Below are positions 14,724 through 23,332 of a DNA stretch of 38,148 nucleotides, piece by piece. The stretch is from positions 965 through 39,112 of the forward strand of contig ONEC01000008.1 of NCBI GenBank assembly GCA_900316715.1, in the 5' to 3' direction. A model generated the notes under the pieces. The model worked only from the letters and a program-made list of their open reading frames with translations, was not told the origin of the DNA and searched no databases. Origin of the DNA: an uncultured Eubacteriales bacterium (lineage in GTDB: Bacteria; Bacillota; Clostridia; Lachnospirales; Lachnospiraceae). The position numbers and the translations under genes are program-made. Position 1 is the stretch's first letter, and every line of letters begins with the position of its first letter.

Positions 14724-15557
14724 TCACTTCTTTTCTTCTATTGTAATTCCATCGTCCTCGGGTTTTATAACGTCCTTCCGGTTCTTTATCTCCGTAATCT
14801 TCTCCTTGATAGGTTCCACAACCTTCTTCTTCACAGAGAAGTTCTCTCTATAATCCGCAAACATCGACCTCAGCGAAGTCGCTGTAAATCTTGTAAAGAT
14901 AAATGCAAGGCTTCTGTCCTTTGCCTCATCTCTGAGATCCTGAACCTTGCTCTTTAAAGCTCTGTAACGGACAATCACATGATACTCTTCTGCCAGCTTT
15001 CTGATCCTCATAACTATGTTGAAGGAGTATACAACATCCAGTATAAAGATTCCATAGAACAATCCTACAAAGAAGCTGAAGGCCAGATTGTTAGACAGCC
15101 ACAGAAGGATTGCTTCTACCCTCGGATGCATAATGAGATAGTAGAAAGCAGCCAGTGCATACCATAAAAGGGAGAATAGCGGACATATAACGCCCTTGAT
15201 ATTCCCCCAGTATGGTGAATAATCCCATAACTGCAGATGCATATGCACTATGAATATCATTCCCGTAACGAACTCTATAAATGTCATGGTACATGCCATT
15301 ATAAAGAATACCAGCAGCTTATTGAGGATCGGATGCGCCGATTCCAGTGCAGGAATCCTTATATGTGCCAAAGCAAACAGGAGTATAAGTCCTGATCCGT
15401 AGATCGGAAGGCACGGGCCTACCAGAAATCCCGGATTTGAAAACTTTTTCTTTAATCTTTCTACCGGATCAAGATATCTTCTAAAGAAGAGCTCTATAAA
15501 CCAGCCAAATACGCTTCCTCCGGCGAAAAGCGTAAGGACAACCAATATGTAATTCAT
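14724..15557 (-). CDS. CmpB-family putative ABC transporter membrane protein
   Basis: A 277-residue protein with about six membrane helices in the first 190 residues and a charged, partly coiled-coil C-terminal tail. The opening GGSVFGWFIELFFRRYL, the GPCLPIYGSGLI segment, the TFIEFVTGMIF helix and the following LWDYSPYWGNIKGVICPLFSLLW are hallmarks of the ABC_trans_CmpB family (PF06541). The transporter annotation of that family rests on weak evidence, and no ATPase gene lies nearby. It is the last gene of the operon, starting 11 bp after the GH3 gene. Its transcript should end at 14576-14601 after passing structured element copy 2. Confidence 0.75.
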   Translation of the reverse strand: MNYILVVLTLFAGGSVFGWFIELFFRRYLDPVERLKKKFSNPGFLVGPCLPIYGSGLILLFALAHIRIPALESAHPILNKLLVFFIMACTMTFIEFVTGMIFIVHMHLQLWDYSPYWGNIKGVICPLFSLLWYALAAFYYLIMHPRVEAILLWLSNNLAFSFFVGLFYGIFILDVVYSFNIVMRIRKLAEEYHVIVRYRALKSKVQDLRDEAKDRSLAFIFTRFTATSLRSMFADYRENFSVKKKVVEPIKEKITEIKNRKDVIKPEDDGITIEEKK

Positions 15558-15568
15558 GTCAGTTCAAC

Positions 15569-17848
15569 CTACCTACTTACCTTTTCGACTTCTTCCTTAA
15601 GAGCAGCAACTATACTCTCTACTCTCTCATTCGTCATATGGGTAAAACTTCTGAGCGTTCTGATCGGTAGATACTGAAGCATTGCATATGTCATCGGATC
15701 CATATCTGTTACTTCCAGACCATCGCTTCCTGAGAACTTCTGTATCTCTTCCTTCATGACGCGAAGGACAACATTTTTAGTAATATCATTCTTCAGAAGG
15801 TCACCAATCTGAACATCCATATCAATAACAGGAAGAACAGGTGCATCACCCTTAACTTCAATAGTTTCTGTAAGAACTATATCTCTGGAAGACTTACCTA
15901 TCTCGATCACATATTCTCCGCCGGCTGCATACCAGTCTGATATTGCTTCATTAAACCAGGCAAAGCTTCTCTTATCCAGTTCAAAGCTGACTGTTCCGGT
16001 TTCTCCCGGATTAAGAGCAATCTTCTCAAAGCCCTTCAGCTCATGAACAGGTCTTATAGCAGCCTTTGTCTTATCACTTATATAAAGCTGAACAATTTCC
16101 TTACCTGCCATATTGCCTGTATTTGTAACATCAACTGAAACAGCGATCTTATCTGCATTTATATCCACAGCTCCGCTCACTGCGCTGCCGCCCACGCTGA
16201 CCTTAAGATTGCTATAGTTAAACGTAGTATAAGAAAGTCCGAAGCCAAATGGGAATAACACATCCATCTTCTTGGTATCATAGTATCTATAGCCCACAAA
16301 GATTCCTTCTGAATAATTGCATCTGTGATTCTGTCCAAGATAGCTTAAATAACTCGGATTATCCTCAACCTTCTTAGGGAAGCTTTCAGCCAGCTTTCCT
16401 GATGGATTGACCTTTCCGTAAAGAACCTTCATTACAGCTTCTCCTACGCCTTCTCCGCCGAGATATGCCTCCACTATACCATCAACATATTCAGCCCACG
16501 GCATCTCAACAGGAGATCCGTTATGAAGCACAATTATCACAGGTTTGGAGAGTTTAAGCAGTTCATCTATAAGAATGTTCTGGCACTCAGGCAGGCGCAT
16601 ATGTGATCTGTCATAAGCTTCGCTCTCATAAGCATCCGGAAGACCGGCGAATACTACCACCTTATCCGCATTCTTTGCCGCCTCGACAGCCTGCTGCTTC
16701 ATCTCGTCGGACATCCGGTCTCCGTCATACGGAAAACCTTCAGTATATGTAAAGCTTCCGAAGCTGTCAGCCACAGAAACTGCAGAAACAATATTATGTG
16801 CATTTATATGTGAGCTTCCTCCGCCCTGGAATCTCGGATTATCGGCAAACCCGCCGATTATGGCGATCTTCTCATCAGCCTTGATCGGAAGAACGTCCTC
16901 ATTCTTAAGAAGAACTATACTCTCTTCCTCAGCATGTACTGCAATCTCATGATCCTTATCTCTGTCGAATACTTCTTCTCTCTTCTTTGAATGATACTTC
17001 TCTATAAGATTAAGAACATTTCTTACAGCCTTATCAAGATCTTCTTCAGCAAGCTTTCCCGTCTCGACAGCCTCTACTATCCTTGCGTCGTTAACTCCGC
17101 CGCTGCCCGGCATTTCCAGATCAAGGCCTGCCGCAATGCCCTTAATACGGTCAGATACGGCACCCCAGTCGGACATGACCAATCCATCATATCCCCACTC
17201 ATCTCTGAGGACATCCGTGAGAAGCCACTTGTTCTCTGAAGCATAGGTTCCGTTAATTCTGTTATATGAGCACATAAGTGTCCATGGATCCGACTTCTTT
17301 ACCGCCGTCTCAAAGCCCGCAAGATATATCTCGCGAAGAGTTCTCTCATCCATATCACTGGATGCATACATACGTTCAGTCTCCTGATTGTTTGCGGCAA
17401 AATGCTTAAGACTGGTTCCTACATCCTGCGATTGAACTCCGTTGATGAGCGCCGCTGACATCTCTCCTGCCACATAAGGATCCTCGGAAATGTATTCAAA
17501 GTTTCGTCCGCACAGCGGAGATCTCTTGATATTTACAGCCGGACCCAATATAACGGCAACATCTTCAGCCTGACATTCCTTACCGAGAGCTGTTCCGATT
17601 TCAAACATAAGATCCTTATCAAAACTTGATGCCGTGGCTGCCGATGTAGGAAATGCAACGGCATCGATGGAATCATATATTTCAGCGGTATCCGTATCCT
17701 GTTTTCTGAGTCCGTAAGGGCCGTCGCTTACGAAGATTTCCGGTATTCCCGCTCCTTCTATACGTCCGACTGTCCACGAGCTGTTGCCGGACACAAGATA
17801 TGCCTTCTCAGCGAGCGTCAGCTCCTTCATGATCTTATCAATATCCAT
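15569..17848 (-). CDS. Glycoside hydrolase family 3 (beta-glucosidase-like)
   Basis: A 759-residue exo-glycosidase that would release terminal beta-linked sugars, probably glucose, from oligosaccharides. It has no signal peptide, so it acts in the cytoplasm on imported sugars. Domains in order: the GH3 barrel (about 10-290) with the nucleophile D227 in GLVMSDWGAV and the KHFAANNQE motif; the alpha/beta sandwich (about 310-520) with GGSSHIN and AYDRSHMRLPE; then a fibronectin III-like domain (about 580-665) and a C-terminal extension. The ATG follows GGGAGG closely. It lies between ansA (23-bp gap) and the CmpB-family gene (11-bp gap). Xylosidase or glucosaminidase activity cannot be excluded from sequence alone. 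Confidence 0.9.
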   Translation of the reverse strand: MDIDKIMKELTLAEKAYLVSGNSSWTVGRIEGAGIPEIFVSDGPYGLRKQDTDTAEIYDSIDAVAFPTSAATASSFDKDLMFEIGTALGKECQAEDVAVILGPAVNIKRSPLCGRNFEYISEDPYVAGEMSAALINGVQSQDVGTSLKHFAANNQETERMYASSDMDERTLREIYLAGFETAVKKSDPWTLMCSYNRINGTYASENKWLLTDVLRDEWGYDGLVMSDWGAVSDRIKGIAAGLDLEMPGSGGVNDARIVEAVETGKLAEEDLDKAVRNVLNLIEKYHSKKREEVFDRDKDHEIAVHAEEESIVLLKNEDVLPIKADEKIAIIGGFADNPRFQGGGSSHINAHNIVSAVSVADSFGSFTYTEGFPYDGDRMSDEMKQQAVEAAKNADKVVVFAGLPDAYESEAYDRSHMRLPECQNILIDELLKLSKPVIIVLHNGSPVEMPWAEYVDGIVEAYLGGEGVGEAVMKVLYGKVNPSGKLAESFPKKVEDNPSYLSYLGQNHRCNYSEGIFVGYRYYDTKKMDVLFPFGFGLSYTTFNYSNLKVSVGGSAVSGAVDINADKIAVSVDVTNTGNMAGKEIVQLYISDKTKAAIRPVHELKGFEKIALNPGETGTVSFELDKRSFAWFNEAISDWYAAGGEYVIEIGKSSRDIVLTETIEVKGDAPVLPVIDMDVQIGDLLKNDITKNVVLRVMKEEIQKFSGSDGLEVTDMDPMTYAMLQYLPIRTLRSFTHMTNERVESIVAALKEEVEKVSR

Positions 17849-17871
17849 ATGTAACCTCCCGAAAAAAACTG

Positions 17872-18861
17872 TTATTCATTCATCGCATCCATAACAAGAA
17901 GCCTTGCATAGGCTTCACCCATAGTAACATCCGGCATTGGCTTTACCCCTGCTGCAACAAGTTCCGCTGTGGAGCTGTACTTATAGTCTCCCGGTACAGG
18001 AGCCAGATAAACATCTACGTCCTGCTCCTTGCACACCCTTGTAAATGCAGCCAGCCTTCCTGCATCTGCAGTCCCCGAATGATACGTGAGATGCAGCACA
18101 TGCCGTATTCCGCTTATATTAAACTGTCTGTAATTAATTCCAACGTAGGGATCTATAACAAGAACTGATTCCTGAAGCGGCTTCATCTTGAAAAGCGGCA
18201 TTCTGAAGAGCGGCATAGTGCCCGCTGCCTCCGTCTTCTCCCAACCGGTATCTTCCTTCATTCCTTCTGATGCTGCTTCCTCAACAGGGCGCATCCCGCT
18301 GCTGAAAAAATCTTCTGAGAAATCAGTACATCTCCGGAGTGCATTTGCCTTATGCAGATAGGTCACTCCATCAGTGTTTCTGTATATCACGAATACCTCA
18401 CCTGAAGTCGCATGTTCACCGGAAGAACTACTCAGCTCTGCTATATGTTCAACAGATCTGATAAAATTTTCACCGCCATTAGCCTCTTCATCCTCCAGTA
18501 TACGATTACTGGATACCAGGCCGACCGGAATCGGACATCCCTCCAGAACCACACTAAGAAGCGGTGCTGTAAGATGCAGCGTATCTGTTCCGTGGGCTAT
18601 AAGGATTCCGGCATACGCTCCATAATCCACGTCCCGGAGCGCATCCAGAAGAATATTCCACTTTGCAATAGTCATATTTTCACTGAGAGTATCAAGCGGA
18701 CGGATAATGTCAAACTCAGCCTCCTTCGCACGGCTGTCTGAGTTTCTGAGAAGCTCCACCAGTACCGGTGCTGCCCGTCCTGCATCTGCAGAATTATATC
18801 CTGTGCTGTCTTTGAAGGAGCATATCGTTCCTCCTGTAAGTATAAGCAGAAGCTTCTTCAT
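17872..18861 (-). CDS. ansA: Asparaginase family protein
   Basis: Hydrolyses asparagine to aspartate and ammonia, or a related amide. The start MKKLLLILTGGTICS carries the nucleophilic Thr (T12) and LIAHGTDTLHLT holds the second catalytic Thr-Asp pair. The LVSSNRILEDEEANG segment is also typical. There is no signal peptide, so it is a cytoplasmic type I-like enzyme. I chose the ATG at 18861 with GGGAG 6 nt upstream, rather than the TTG four codons earlier that would include the ribosome binding site. It follows the L,D-transpeptidase by 12 bp. The middle segment (about 150-200) matches poorly, so the true amide substrate is uncertain. Confidence 0.8.
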   Translation of the reverse strand: MKKLLLILTGGTICSFKDSTGYNSADAGRAAPVLVELLRNSDSRAKEAEFDIIRPLDTLSENMTIAKWNILLDALRDVDYGAYAGILIAHGTDTLHLTAPLLSVVLEGCPIPVGLVSSNRILEDEEANGGENFIRSVEHIAELSSSSGEHATSGEVFVIYRNTDGVTYLHKANALRRCTDFSEDFFSSGMRPVEEAASEGMKEDTGWEKTEAAGTMPLFRMPLFKMKPLQESVLVIDPYVGINYRQFNISGIRHVLHLTYHSGTADAGRLAAFTRVCKEQDVDVYLAPVPGDYKYSSTAELVAAGVKPMPDVTMGEAYARLLVMDAMNE

Positions 18862-18873
18862 ATTTTCTCCCAA

Positions 18874-20331
18874 TTACTCTCTCCAGTAACAAACTACCGG
18901 AGTTCCTACTTCAGTATTATTAAACATTATTCTTGCTGATTCATATGGAAGATTTACACATCCATGAGAACCATTTGCATAATATATATCTCCGCCAAAG
19001 GCATAGCGCCATGTTGCATCATGGAAGCCGATGCCTCTTACAAATCTCATCCAATAATCCACCGGTACCGGTTCCTCACCGCCTCGGAGTATTGCTCCTC
19101 TCTGGTGGATATTGATCTGATATAATCCTGCCGGGGTGGACATTCCTGCAGTCACCTTACCGGATACGCAGTCAGAACAAAGCACCTCTACTCCATCTAC
19201 ATAGAGATAGACCTTCTGATTGGAAAGATCCACTTCCGCAAAGGAATCCCCTATATCATTTATAGTACCGCTGCCGCCTACACTATAGGCATAACCCTTA
19301 TGAATAAACTCCGGTTCCCTTGTTACAGCTGTTCCTGACAGGATATCGTTATAAACTCTGGAGCCTTCTCCTTCGAGATTGATCTCCCATCCATATTCTG
19401 TAGCCGGGATCTTTACAGTCTTTCCATCATGGGCCTTAAAGCTTCTCTCCTTGTTAAAGGTATCATGAGTTCTGGCAAATTCCTCCAGCAGTTCATCTAT
19501 CTCATCTCTGTCGAGCATTATTCTGTACATCTTATCTATAGTTATCAGACCTGCTATATCTTCAGATGTAATGGCCGGAACCTTTGTCTCTCCATATAAG
19601 TAGAAAACTTCTGCGTGAAGGATATCGTTTGCCCTTCTCACACACTCCTGAACTGAAGGCGAATCCACCGAAAGAGAAGGAGTTATGTAGCAGCCTTCTG
19701 CTTCCACATTATACTCATCATCCATGGCCATAAGATGAGCCTCAAGCCCTTCCTGGAACTTCTTCAGGTCAATCTCTGTTCCCTCATCTCCGGGAACGGC
19801 TTCATATTCATCCCCGTTTAATACAACCTTAGGATTCTCCGGCTTTATCATGGACTTTGTATCCAGCCTGTCCTCCAGCTCCATAACATCTTCAATCTTT
19901 TCGCTGCTGAAGCTGATAATCTTCTCAGTCGTATACTCTTCAGTCTTATCAAACCTGAACCAGAGATATGGATTCTGGCTGTTCATAATCTCCTTCAGGC
20001 TGCCGCTGACATCCACATTATATCCTATGTCAGAGCCCTTGATAACGCCTTCACCATCTCTGTATTTTACTTTGATCTTATAATCATCATAATCTTTTTT
20101 TATAATTTCAGAAGCTTCATCCACCGTCTTAAATGACATATCTCTGCCATCTATAATAGTTCCCGGATTAAACCTCTTTGATGTTATGTAAACCATAACA
20201 AAATAAGCCACAATAAGTACTGTAAAAAGAGTAATAAATATAATACTTAAAACCTTTTTTGTTTTCTTTTTGTTTGTGGCCACATCTGTAAATGCCTTTT
20301 CATCTACATAGACATTTTCATCCACATCCAT
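18874..20331 (-). CDS. L,D-transpeptidase (YkuD) with PG-binding domains
   Basis: A cell wall cross-linking enzyme of 485 residues. A cytoplasmic start (1-27) is followed by one membrane helix (about 28-50), so the protein is anchored with its bulk outside. Two PG_binding_4-like regions (about 60-330) precede the catalytic YkuD domain (about 365-485), with the active-site signature GSHGCVNLPY (H456, C458) and an upstream HDATW histidine. Such enzymes make 3-3 cross-links or attach proteins to peptidoglycan, and are insensitive to most penicillins. It is the third gene of the minus-strand operon starting at 21462, after two small envelope-linked proteins. Confidence 0.93.
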   Translation of the reverse strand: MDVDENVYVDEKAFTDVATNKKKTKKVLSIIFITLFTVLIVAYFVMVYITSKRFNPGTIIDGRDMSFKTVDEASEIIKKDYDDYKIKVKYRDGEGVIKGSDIGYNVDVSGSLKEIMNSQNPYLWFRFDKTEEYTTEKIISFSSEKIEDVMELEDRLDTKSMIKPENPKVVLNGDEYEAVPGDEGTEIDLKKFQEGLEAHLMAMDDEYNVEAEGCYITPSLSVDSPSVQECVRRANDILHAEVFYLYGETKVPAITSEDIAGLITIDKMYRIMLDRDEIDELLEEFARTHDTFNKERSFKAHDGKTVKIPATEYGWEINLEGEGSRVYNDILSGTAVTREPEFIHKGYAYSVGGSGTINDIGDSFAEVDLSNQKVYLYVDGVEVLCSDCVSGKVTAGMSTPAGLYQINIHQRGAILRGGEEPVPVDYWMRFVRGIGFHDATWRYAFGGDIYYANGSHGCVNLPYESARIMFNNTEVGTPVVCYWRE

Positions 20332-20401
20332 TTAAATTCCCCTGTTATGTAAACCTGTAACTATAAACCCCTTTAATCTGTTGCCTCACCATGGCATTCA
20401 T

Positions 20402-20803
20402 TTATCTTTGATCGTCATAGTCCTCACTATATTCATCATAGCCGTCATGATCATGATCTGATATAAACTCACGTCCGGAGATACGCTTTCTCACACGTTC
20501 TTCCTCTACCAGCTTAGACAGCTGCTCCTTGCCCTCTTTCGCATGCTTGATATTCTTAATCTCAAAGCACTTCATAGTCTTATCAGAACTATCAACCACG
20601 ATTGTTCCAAGTCCGAATATTCTCTGAATGAAAGAACGTTTAAGTGAGAGATCGAGAATTCTGTACAGTCTTATCTCATCTTCCTTTATATTCAGCATTC
20701 CGCTCTTGATAAACAGTCTTTCACTATCAAAGCTGTACACTGTAAATGTCCACGGAAGTCCGCACCATAATCTCTTTCTCTGCATAAAAAGTATATCGCC
20801 CAT
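20402..20803 (-). CDS. Bacterial PH-domain protein
   Basis: A 133-residue protein resembling the bacterial pleckstrin-homology domain family (bPH_2, formerly DUF304). The strand pattern ends in EIRLYRILDLSLKRSFIQRIFGLGTIVV, the typical I-x-x-x-R-I-x-D...FG-G-I signature. The C-terminal tail (about 108-133) is very acidic and rich in D, H and Y and is likely disordered. No membrane helix is present. It starts 14 bp after the stop codon of the gene ending at 20818, with a GGAGAGGAG ribosome binding site. Function unknown; the neighbours suggest an envelope-associated role. Confidence 0.7.
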   Translation of the reverse strand: MGDILFMQRKRLWCGLPWTFTVYSFDSERLFIKSGMLNIKEDEIRLYRILDLSLKRSFIQRIFGLGTIVVDSSDKTMKCFEIKNIKHAKEGKEQLSKLVEEERVRKRISGREFISDHDHDGYDEYSEDYDDQR

Positions 20804-20817
20804 TTCTTCTCCTCTCC

Positions 20818-21462
20818 TTACTGGCTTACCCTTGACATAGCTTCAATGGCAAGCTCATCAATTACTTCATTAACCTTCTCTGTATCTTCACGGCTTATCG
20901 CCTTAAGATTCTGATCTGCAATAGCTTCTATCTCATCACTTGTTAAAAGAAGCTTCTCTGTAAGATAGTCTGTCATCATTTTTCTGATATCGGTCACGCC
21001 CTTTTCCACATCATGAGGATACCCGTCTTCTTTACTTATGTCACACAGAAGTATCACTCTGAATGCCTGTTCAAGGTCCCATCTGATATCATCATTTCCA
21101 TCAAACTCATCTGTCAGCTTCACATAGGAGTCTTCCAGATAACCGATAACAACTGCATACTCATCATATAATCCGCTTATGCTCTTATACTTGGCATATT
21201 TGGAATCGTTCACATCCGGCCTCTGTTCATAGTAATAATCCGCCAGAGCCTTATAATCTCCCTTTGAATAATACTCTTCAAGCTGATCCCGGACCATATT
21301 CTTCTTACGTTCTTCCTGTCTGGTTTTCCGATATGCAGTAGTAATTGCTGTAACGAATACGCCTATTATAACGGCCAGTGTCAGCACCAGTTTTCTTATA
21401 CGTTGTTCCTTAGTTAATTTTTTCTTTTTTTCCCGTTTTTCAGGTTCTTTTTTTTCCATCAT
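20818..21462 (-). CDS. Single-pass membrane protein of unknown function
   Basis: A 214-residue protein. The first 26 residues are strongly basic (KREKKKKLTKEQRIRK), residues 27-44 form a membrane helix, and the remainder is an acidic, helical extracytoplasmic domain with many Tyr, Asp and Glu residues. The helical region at 60-110 (LEEYYSKGDYKALADYYYEQ) could be TPR-like. I do not recognise a family. It is the first gene of the operon leading into a PH-domain protein and an L,D-transpeptidase, so a role at the cell envelope is the simplest guess. Two adjacent ATG codons form the start, and either could be used. Confidence 0.65.
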   Translation of the reverse strand: MMEKKEPEKREKKKKLTKEQRIRKLVLTLAVIIGVFVTAITTAYRKTRQEERKKNMVRDQLEEYYSKGDYKALADYYYEQRPDVNDSKYAKYKSISGLYDEYAVVIGYLEDSYVKLTDEFDGNDDIRWDLEQAFRVILLCDISKEDGYPHDVEKGVTDIRKMMTDYLTEKLLLTSDEIEAIADQNLKAISREDTEKVNEVIDELAIEAMSRVSQ

Positions 21463-21534
21463 GTGTCCTTTATGTCCTTCTAATCAATCAGCCTTTATTA
21501 TATCTTAAAACCGCCTTCTTTGCATCCTTTTTTC

Positions 21535-21563
21535 TTGTTTATGACTATCCATTGTGCTATACT
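21535..21563 (+). promoter_or_regulatory. Promoter of pta (extended -10)
   Basis: TTGTTT (21535-21540), a 17-bp spacer, and TATACT (21558-21563) preceded by TGC, an extended -10 motif. The 12-mer CCATTGTGCTAT (21549-21560) recurs at 23261-23272 before the folding-lipoprotein gene. Confidence 0.65.
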
Positions 21564-21623
21564 ATTAAGGAATTTTTTTCAATCGTAACCCCGTTACGAA
21601 ATATATTTAGAGAGGTAAGAAAA

Positions 21624-22613
21624 ATGTATAATTTCGGTGAAATGATCAAGAGACTGAAAGCCGATCCGAAAACTATCGTTCTTCCGGACGGAAATGATCC
21701 TCGTATTCTTGAAGCTTCTTCAAGACTTCTTGCAAGTAACTTCATCAAGCCTATTCTTATAGGTAATCCTGATGAGATTTACAAGCTTGCTGAAGAAAGT
21801 GGTTTCAACATCCGTGGTGCCAATATACTTGACCCAAACAACTACGATAAAATAGACGAGATGGTTGATGCTTTTGTTGAGATTCGTAAAAACAAGGGTG
21901 CTACACCAGAATCAGCAAAGGAAGCTCTTAAGTCCAACAACTACTTCGGTACAATGCTTGTAAAGATGGGCCTTGCAGACTGTCTTCTCGGTGGTGCGTC
22001 ATATTCAACAGCCGACACAGTAAGACCTGCTTTCCAGCTTATCAAGCCAAAGCCAGGCAACAACATCGTTACATCATGCTTCATCCTTGTCCGTCCAAAC
22101 GCAACAGGCGGTAACGAAGTTCTCGCTATGGGTGACTGCGCTATCACAATCAATCCTACTGAGGATAATCTCGTAGAGATCGCCCAGGAGACTATCAAGT
22201 GTGCTAAGCTCTTCGGTATCGATCCTAAGGTTGCATTCCTCAGCTTCTCTACTAAGGGATCTGCTAAGGATGAGAGCGTAGATAAAATGCGCAACGCTGC
22301 TGAGCGTACCAAGGAACTTCTTCCTGATATTCCTATCGACGGTGAGCTTCAGTTCGATGCTGCCGTATCACCTAATGTAGCAAAGAAGAAGGCTCCGGGT
22401 TCTGAAGTTGCAGGACATGCAAATACATTCATCTTCCCTGACATCAACGCAGGTAACATCGGTTACAAGATTGCTCAGAGACTTGGTAATTTCGAGGCTT
22501 ACGGACCACTCCTCCTCGGACTTAACTCACCTATCAACGATCTTTCACGTGGATGTACAGCTCAGGAAGTATATTCAATGGCAATCATTACAGCAGCACA
22601 GGCTTGCAAGTAA
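21624..22613 (+). CDS. pta: Phosphate acetyltransferase
   Basis: Interconverts acetyl-CoA and acetyl phosphate, the step before ATP production by acetate kinase in fermentation. The 329-residue protein is the short single-domain form and starts MYNFGEMIKRLKADPKTIVLPDG. It has TILNPTED-type substrate loops (here TINPTEDNLVEIA), the FLSFSTKGSA segment and the C-terminal LNDLSRGC-like motif (INDLSRGCTAQEVY). The ATG at 21624 is preceded by AGAGAGG; an upstream in-frame extension lacks a ribosome binding site. Acetate kinase is not adjacent: the next gene is dut on the other strand, with a shared terminator between them. Butyrate-forming phosphate butyryltransferase is a related alternative, but the motifs favour pta. 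Confidence 0.92.
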   Translation: MYNFGEMIKRLKADPKTIVLPDGNDPRILEASSRLLASNFIKPILIGNPDEIYKLAEESGFNIRGANILDPNNYDKIDEMVDAFVEIRKNKGATPESAKEALKSNNYFGTMLVKMGLADCLLGGASYSTADTVRPAFQLIKPKPGNNIVTSCFILVRPNATGGNEVLAMGDCAITINPTEDNLVEIAQETIKCAKLFGIDPKVAFLSFSTKGSAKDESVDKMRNAAERTKELLPDIPIDGELQFDAAVSPNVAKKKAPGSEVAGHANTFIFPDINAGNIGYKIAQRLGNFEAYGPLLLGLNSPINDLSRGCTAQEVYSMAIITAAQACK

Positions 22614-22643
22614 GAAGATAGTATTTCGTAAGATTATGAACAT

Positions 22644-22683
22644 AAAAGGCTTTGAAAGAGAATCATCTCCTTCAAAGCCTTTT
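22644..22683. terminator. Bidirectional terminator between pta and dut
   Basis: AAAAGGCTTTGAA (22644-22656) and TTCAAAGCCTTTT (22671-22683) form a 13-bp stem with a 14-nt loop. T runs follow on both strands, so it serves the convergent pta and dut transcripts. Confidence 0.85.
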
Positions 22684-22698
22684 TAACATCTCCCTATA

Positions 22699-23148
22699 TT
22701 ACTTTCTTCCCGTAGAGCCGAATCCTCCCGATCCTCTTTCGGTATCGGATAATTCGTCAACCACATTGAACAGTCCCCTGATATACGGAGTTATCACCAT
22801 CTGCGCGATTCTCTCTCCCGGTTCCACAGTCTGTGTAACTCCGGAATGATTGTGCAGAGATACCATTATCTCTCCCCTGTAATCCGAATCCACAACTCCG
22901 ACCTTGTTTGCCGGTGCAAGTCCCTTCTTCGTAGCAAGACCACTTCTTGCGTAGATAAGTCCCGCATAACCCTCAGGAAGCTCCATGGAGATCCCTGTCT
23001 TTATCATAACAGTCTGTCCGCTCTCTATATCGATAGGTGCTTCCATGCATGCATAAAGATCAGCACCTGCCGCATAGTCAGTTCCATAGGACGGAACTAT
23101 AGCCCCCTCATTCAGTTTCTTAAGATTTACCTGTACAGCCTGTACCAT
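22699..23148 (-). CDS. dut: dUTP diphosphatase
   Basis: Cleaves dUTP to dUMP and pyrophosphate, keeping uracil out of DNA and feeding thymidylate synthesis. It is a trimeric cytoplasmic enzyme of 149 residues. The five family motifs are visible: AGADLYA, ARSGLA, GVVDSDYRGEI, RIAQMVI and the C-terminal RGSGGFGSTG. I chose the ATG at 23148 because GGAGGA lies 5 nt upstream; a GTG five codons earlier would contain the ribosome binding site. It is divergent from the folding-lipoprotein gene and convergent with pta. Confidence 0.95.
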   Translation of the reverse strand: MVQAVQVNLKKLNEGAIVPSYGTDYAAGADLYACMEAPIDIESGQTVMIKTGISMELPEGYAGLIYARSGLATKKGLAPANKVGVVDSDYRGEIMVSLHNHSGVTQTVEPGERIAQMVITPYIRGLFNVVDELSDTERGSGGFGSTGRK

Positions 23149-23260
23149 AGCCTTCCTCCACACATTATCATATTAATAAACGTTAAATATACCTCGGTTT
23201 TTACGCCGCTATTTATGATTATACCCTTTGTTAAAGGATTTTTCACTTTATTTTTATGTT

Positions 23261-23275
23261 CCATTGTGCTATCAT
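23261..23275 (+). promoter_or_regulatory. Probable extended -10 promoter of the lipoprotein gene
   Basis: TATCAT (23270-23275) is preceded by TGC, an extended -10 motif, in the 12-mer CCATTGTGCTAT that is also present in the pta promoter. The -35 region at the expected distance (TTTATT) is poor, as is common for extended -10 promoters. The start codon lies 58 bp downstream. Confidence 0.5.
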
Positions 23276-23332
23276 TATCAAGTTATTTGCAAAAATAACT
23301 ACATATTTAATATATTGAAAGGACGCACAGTA

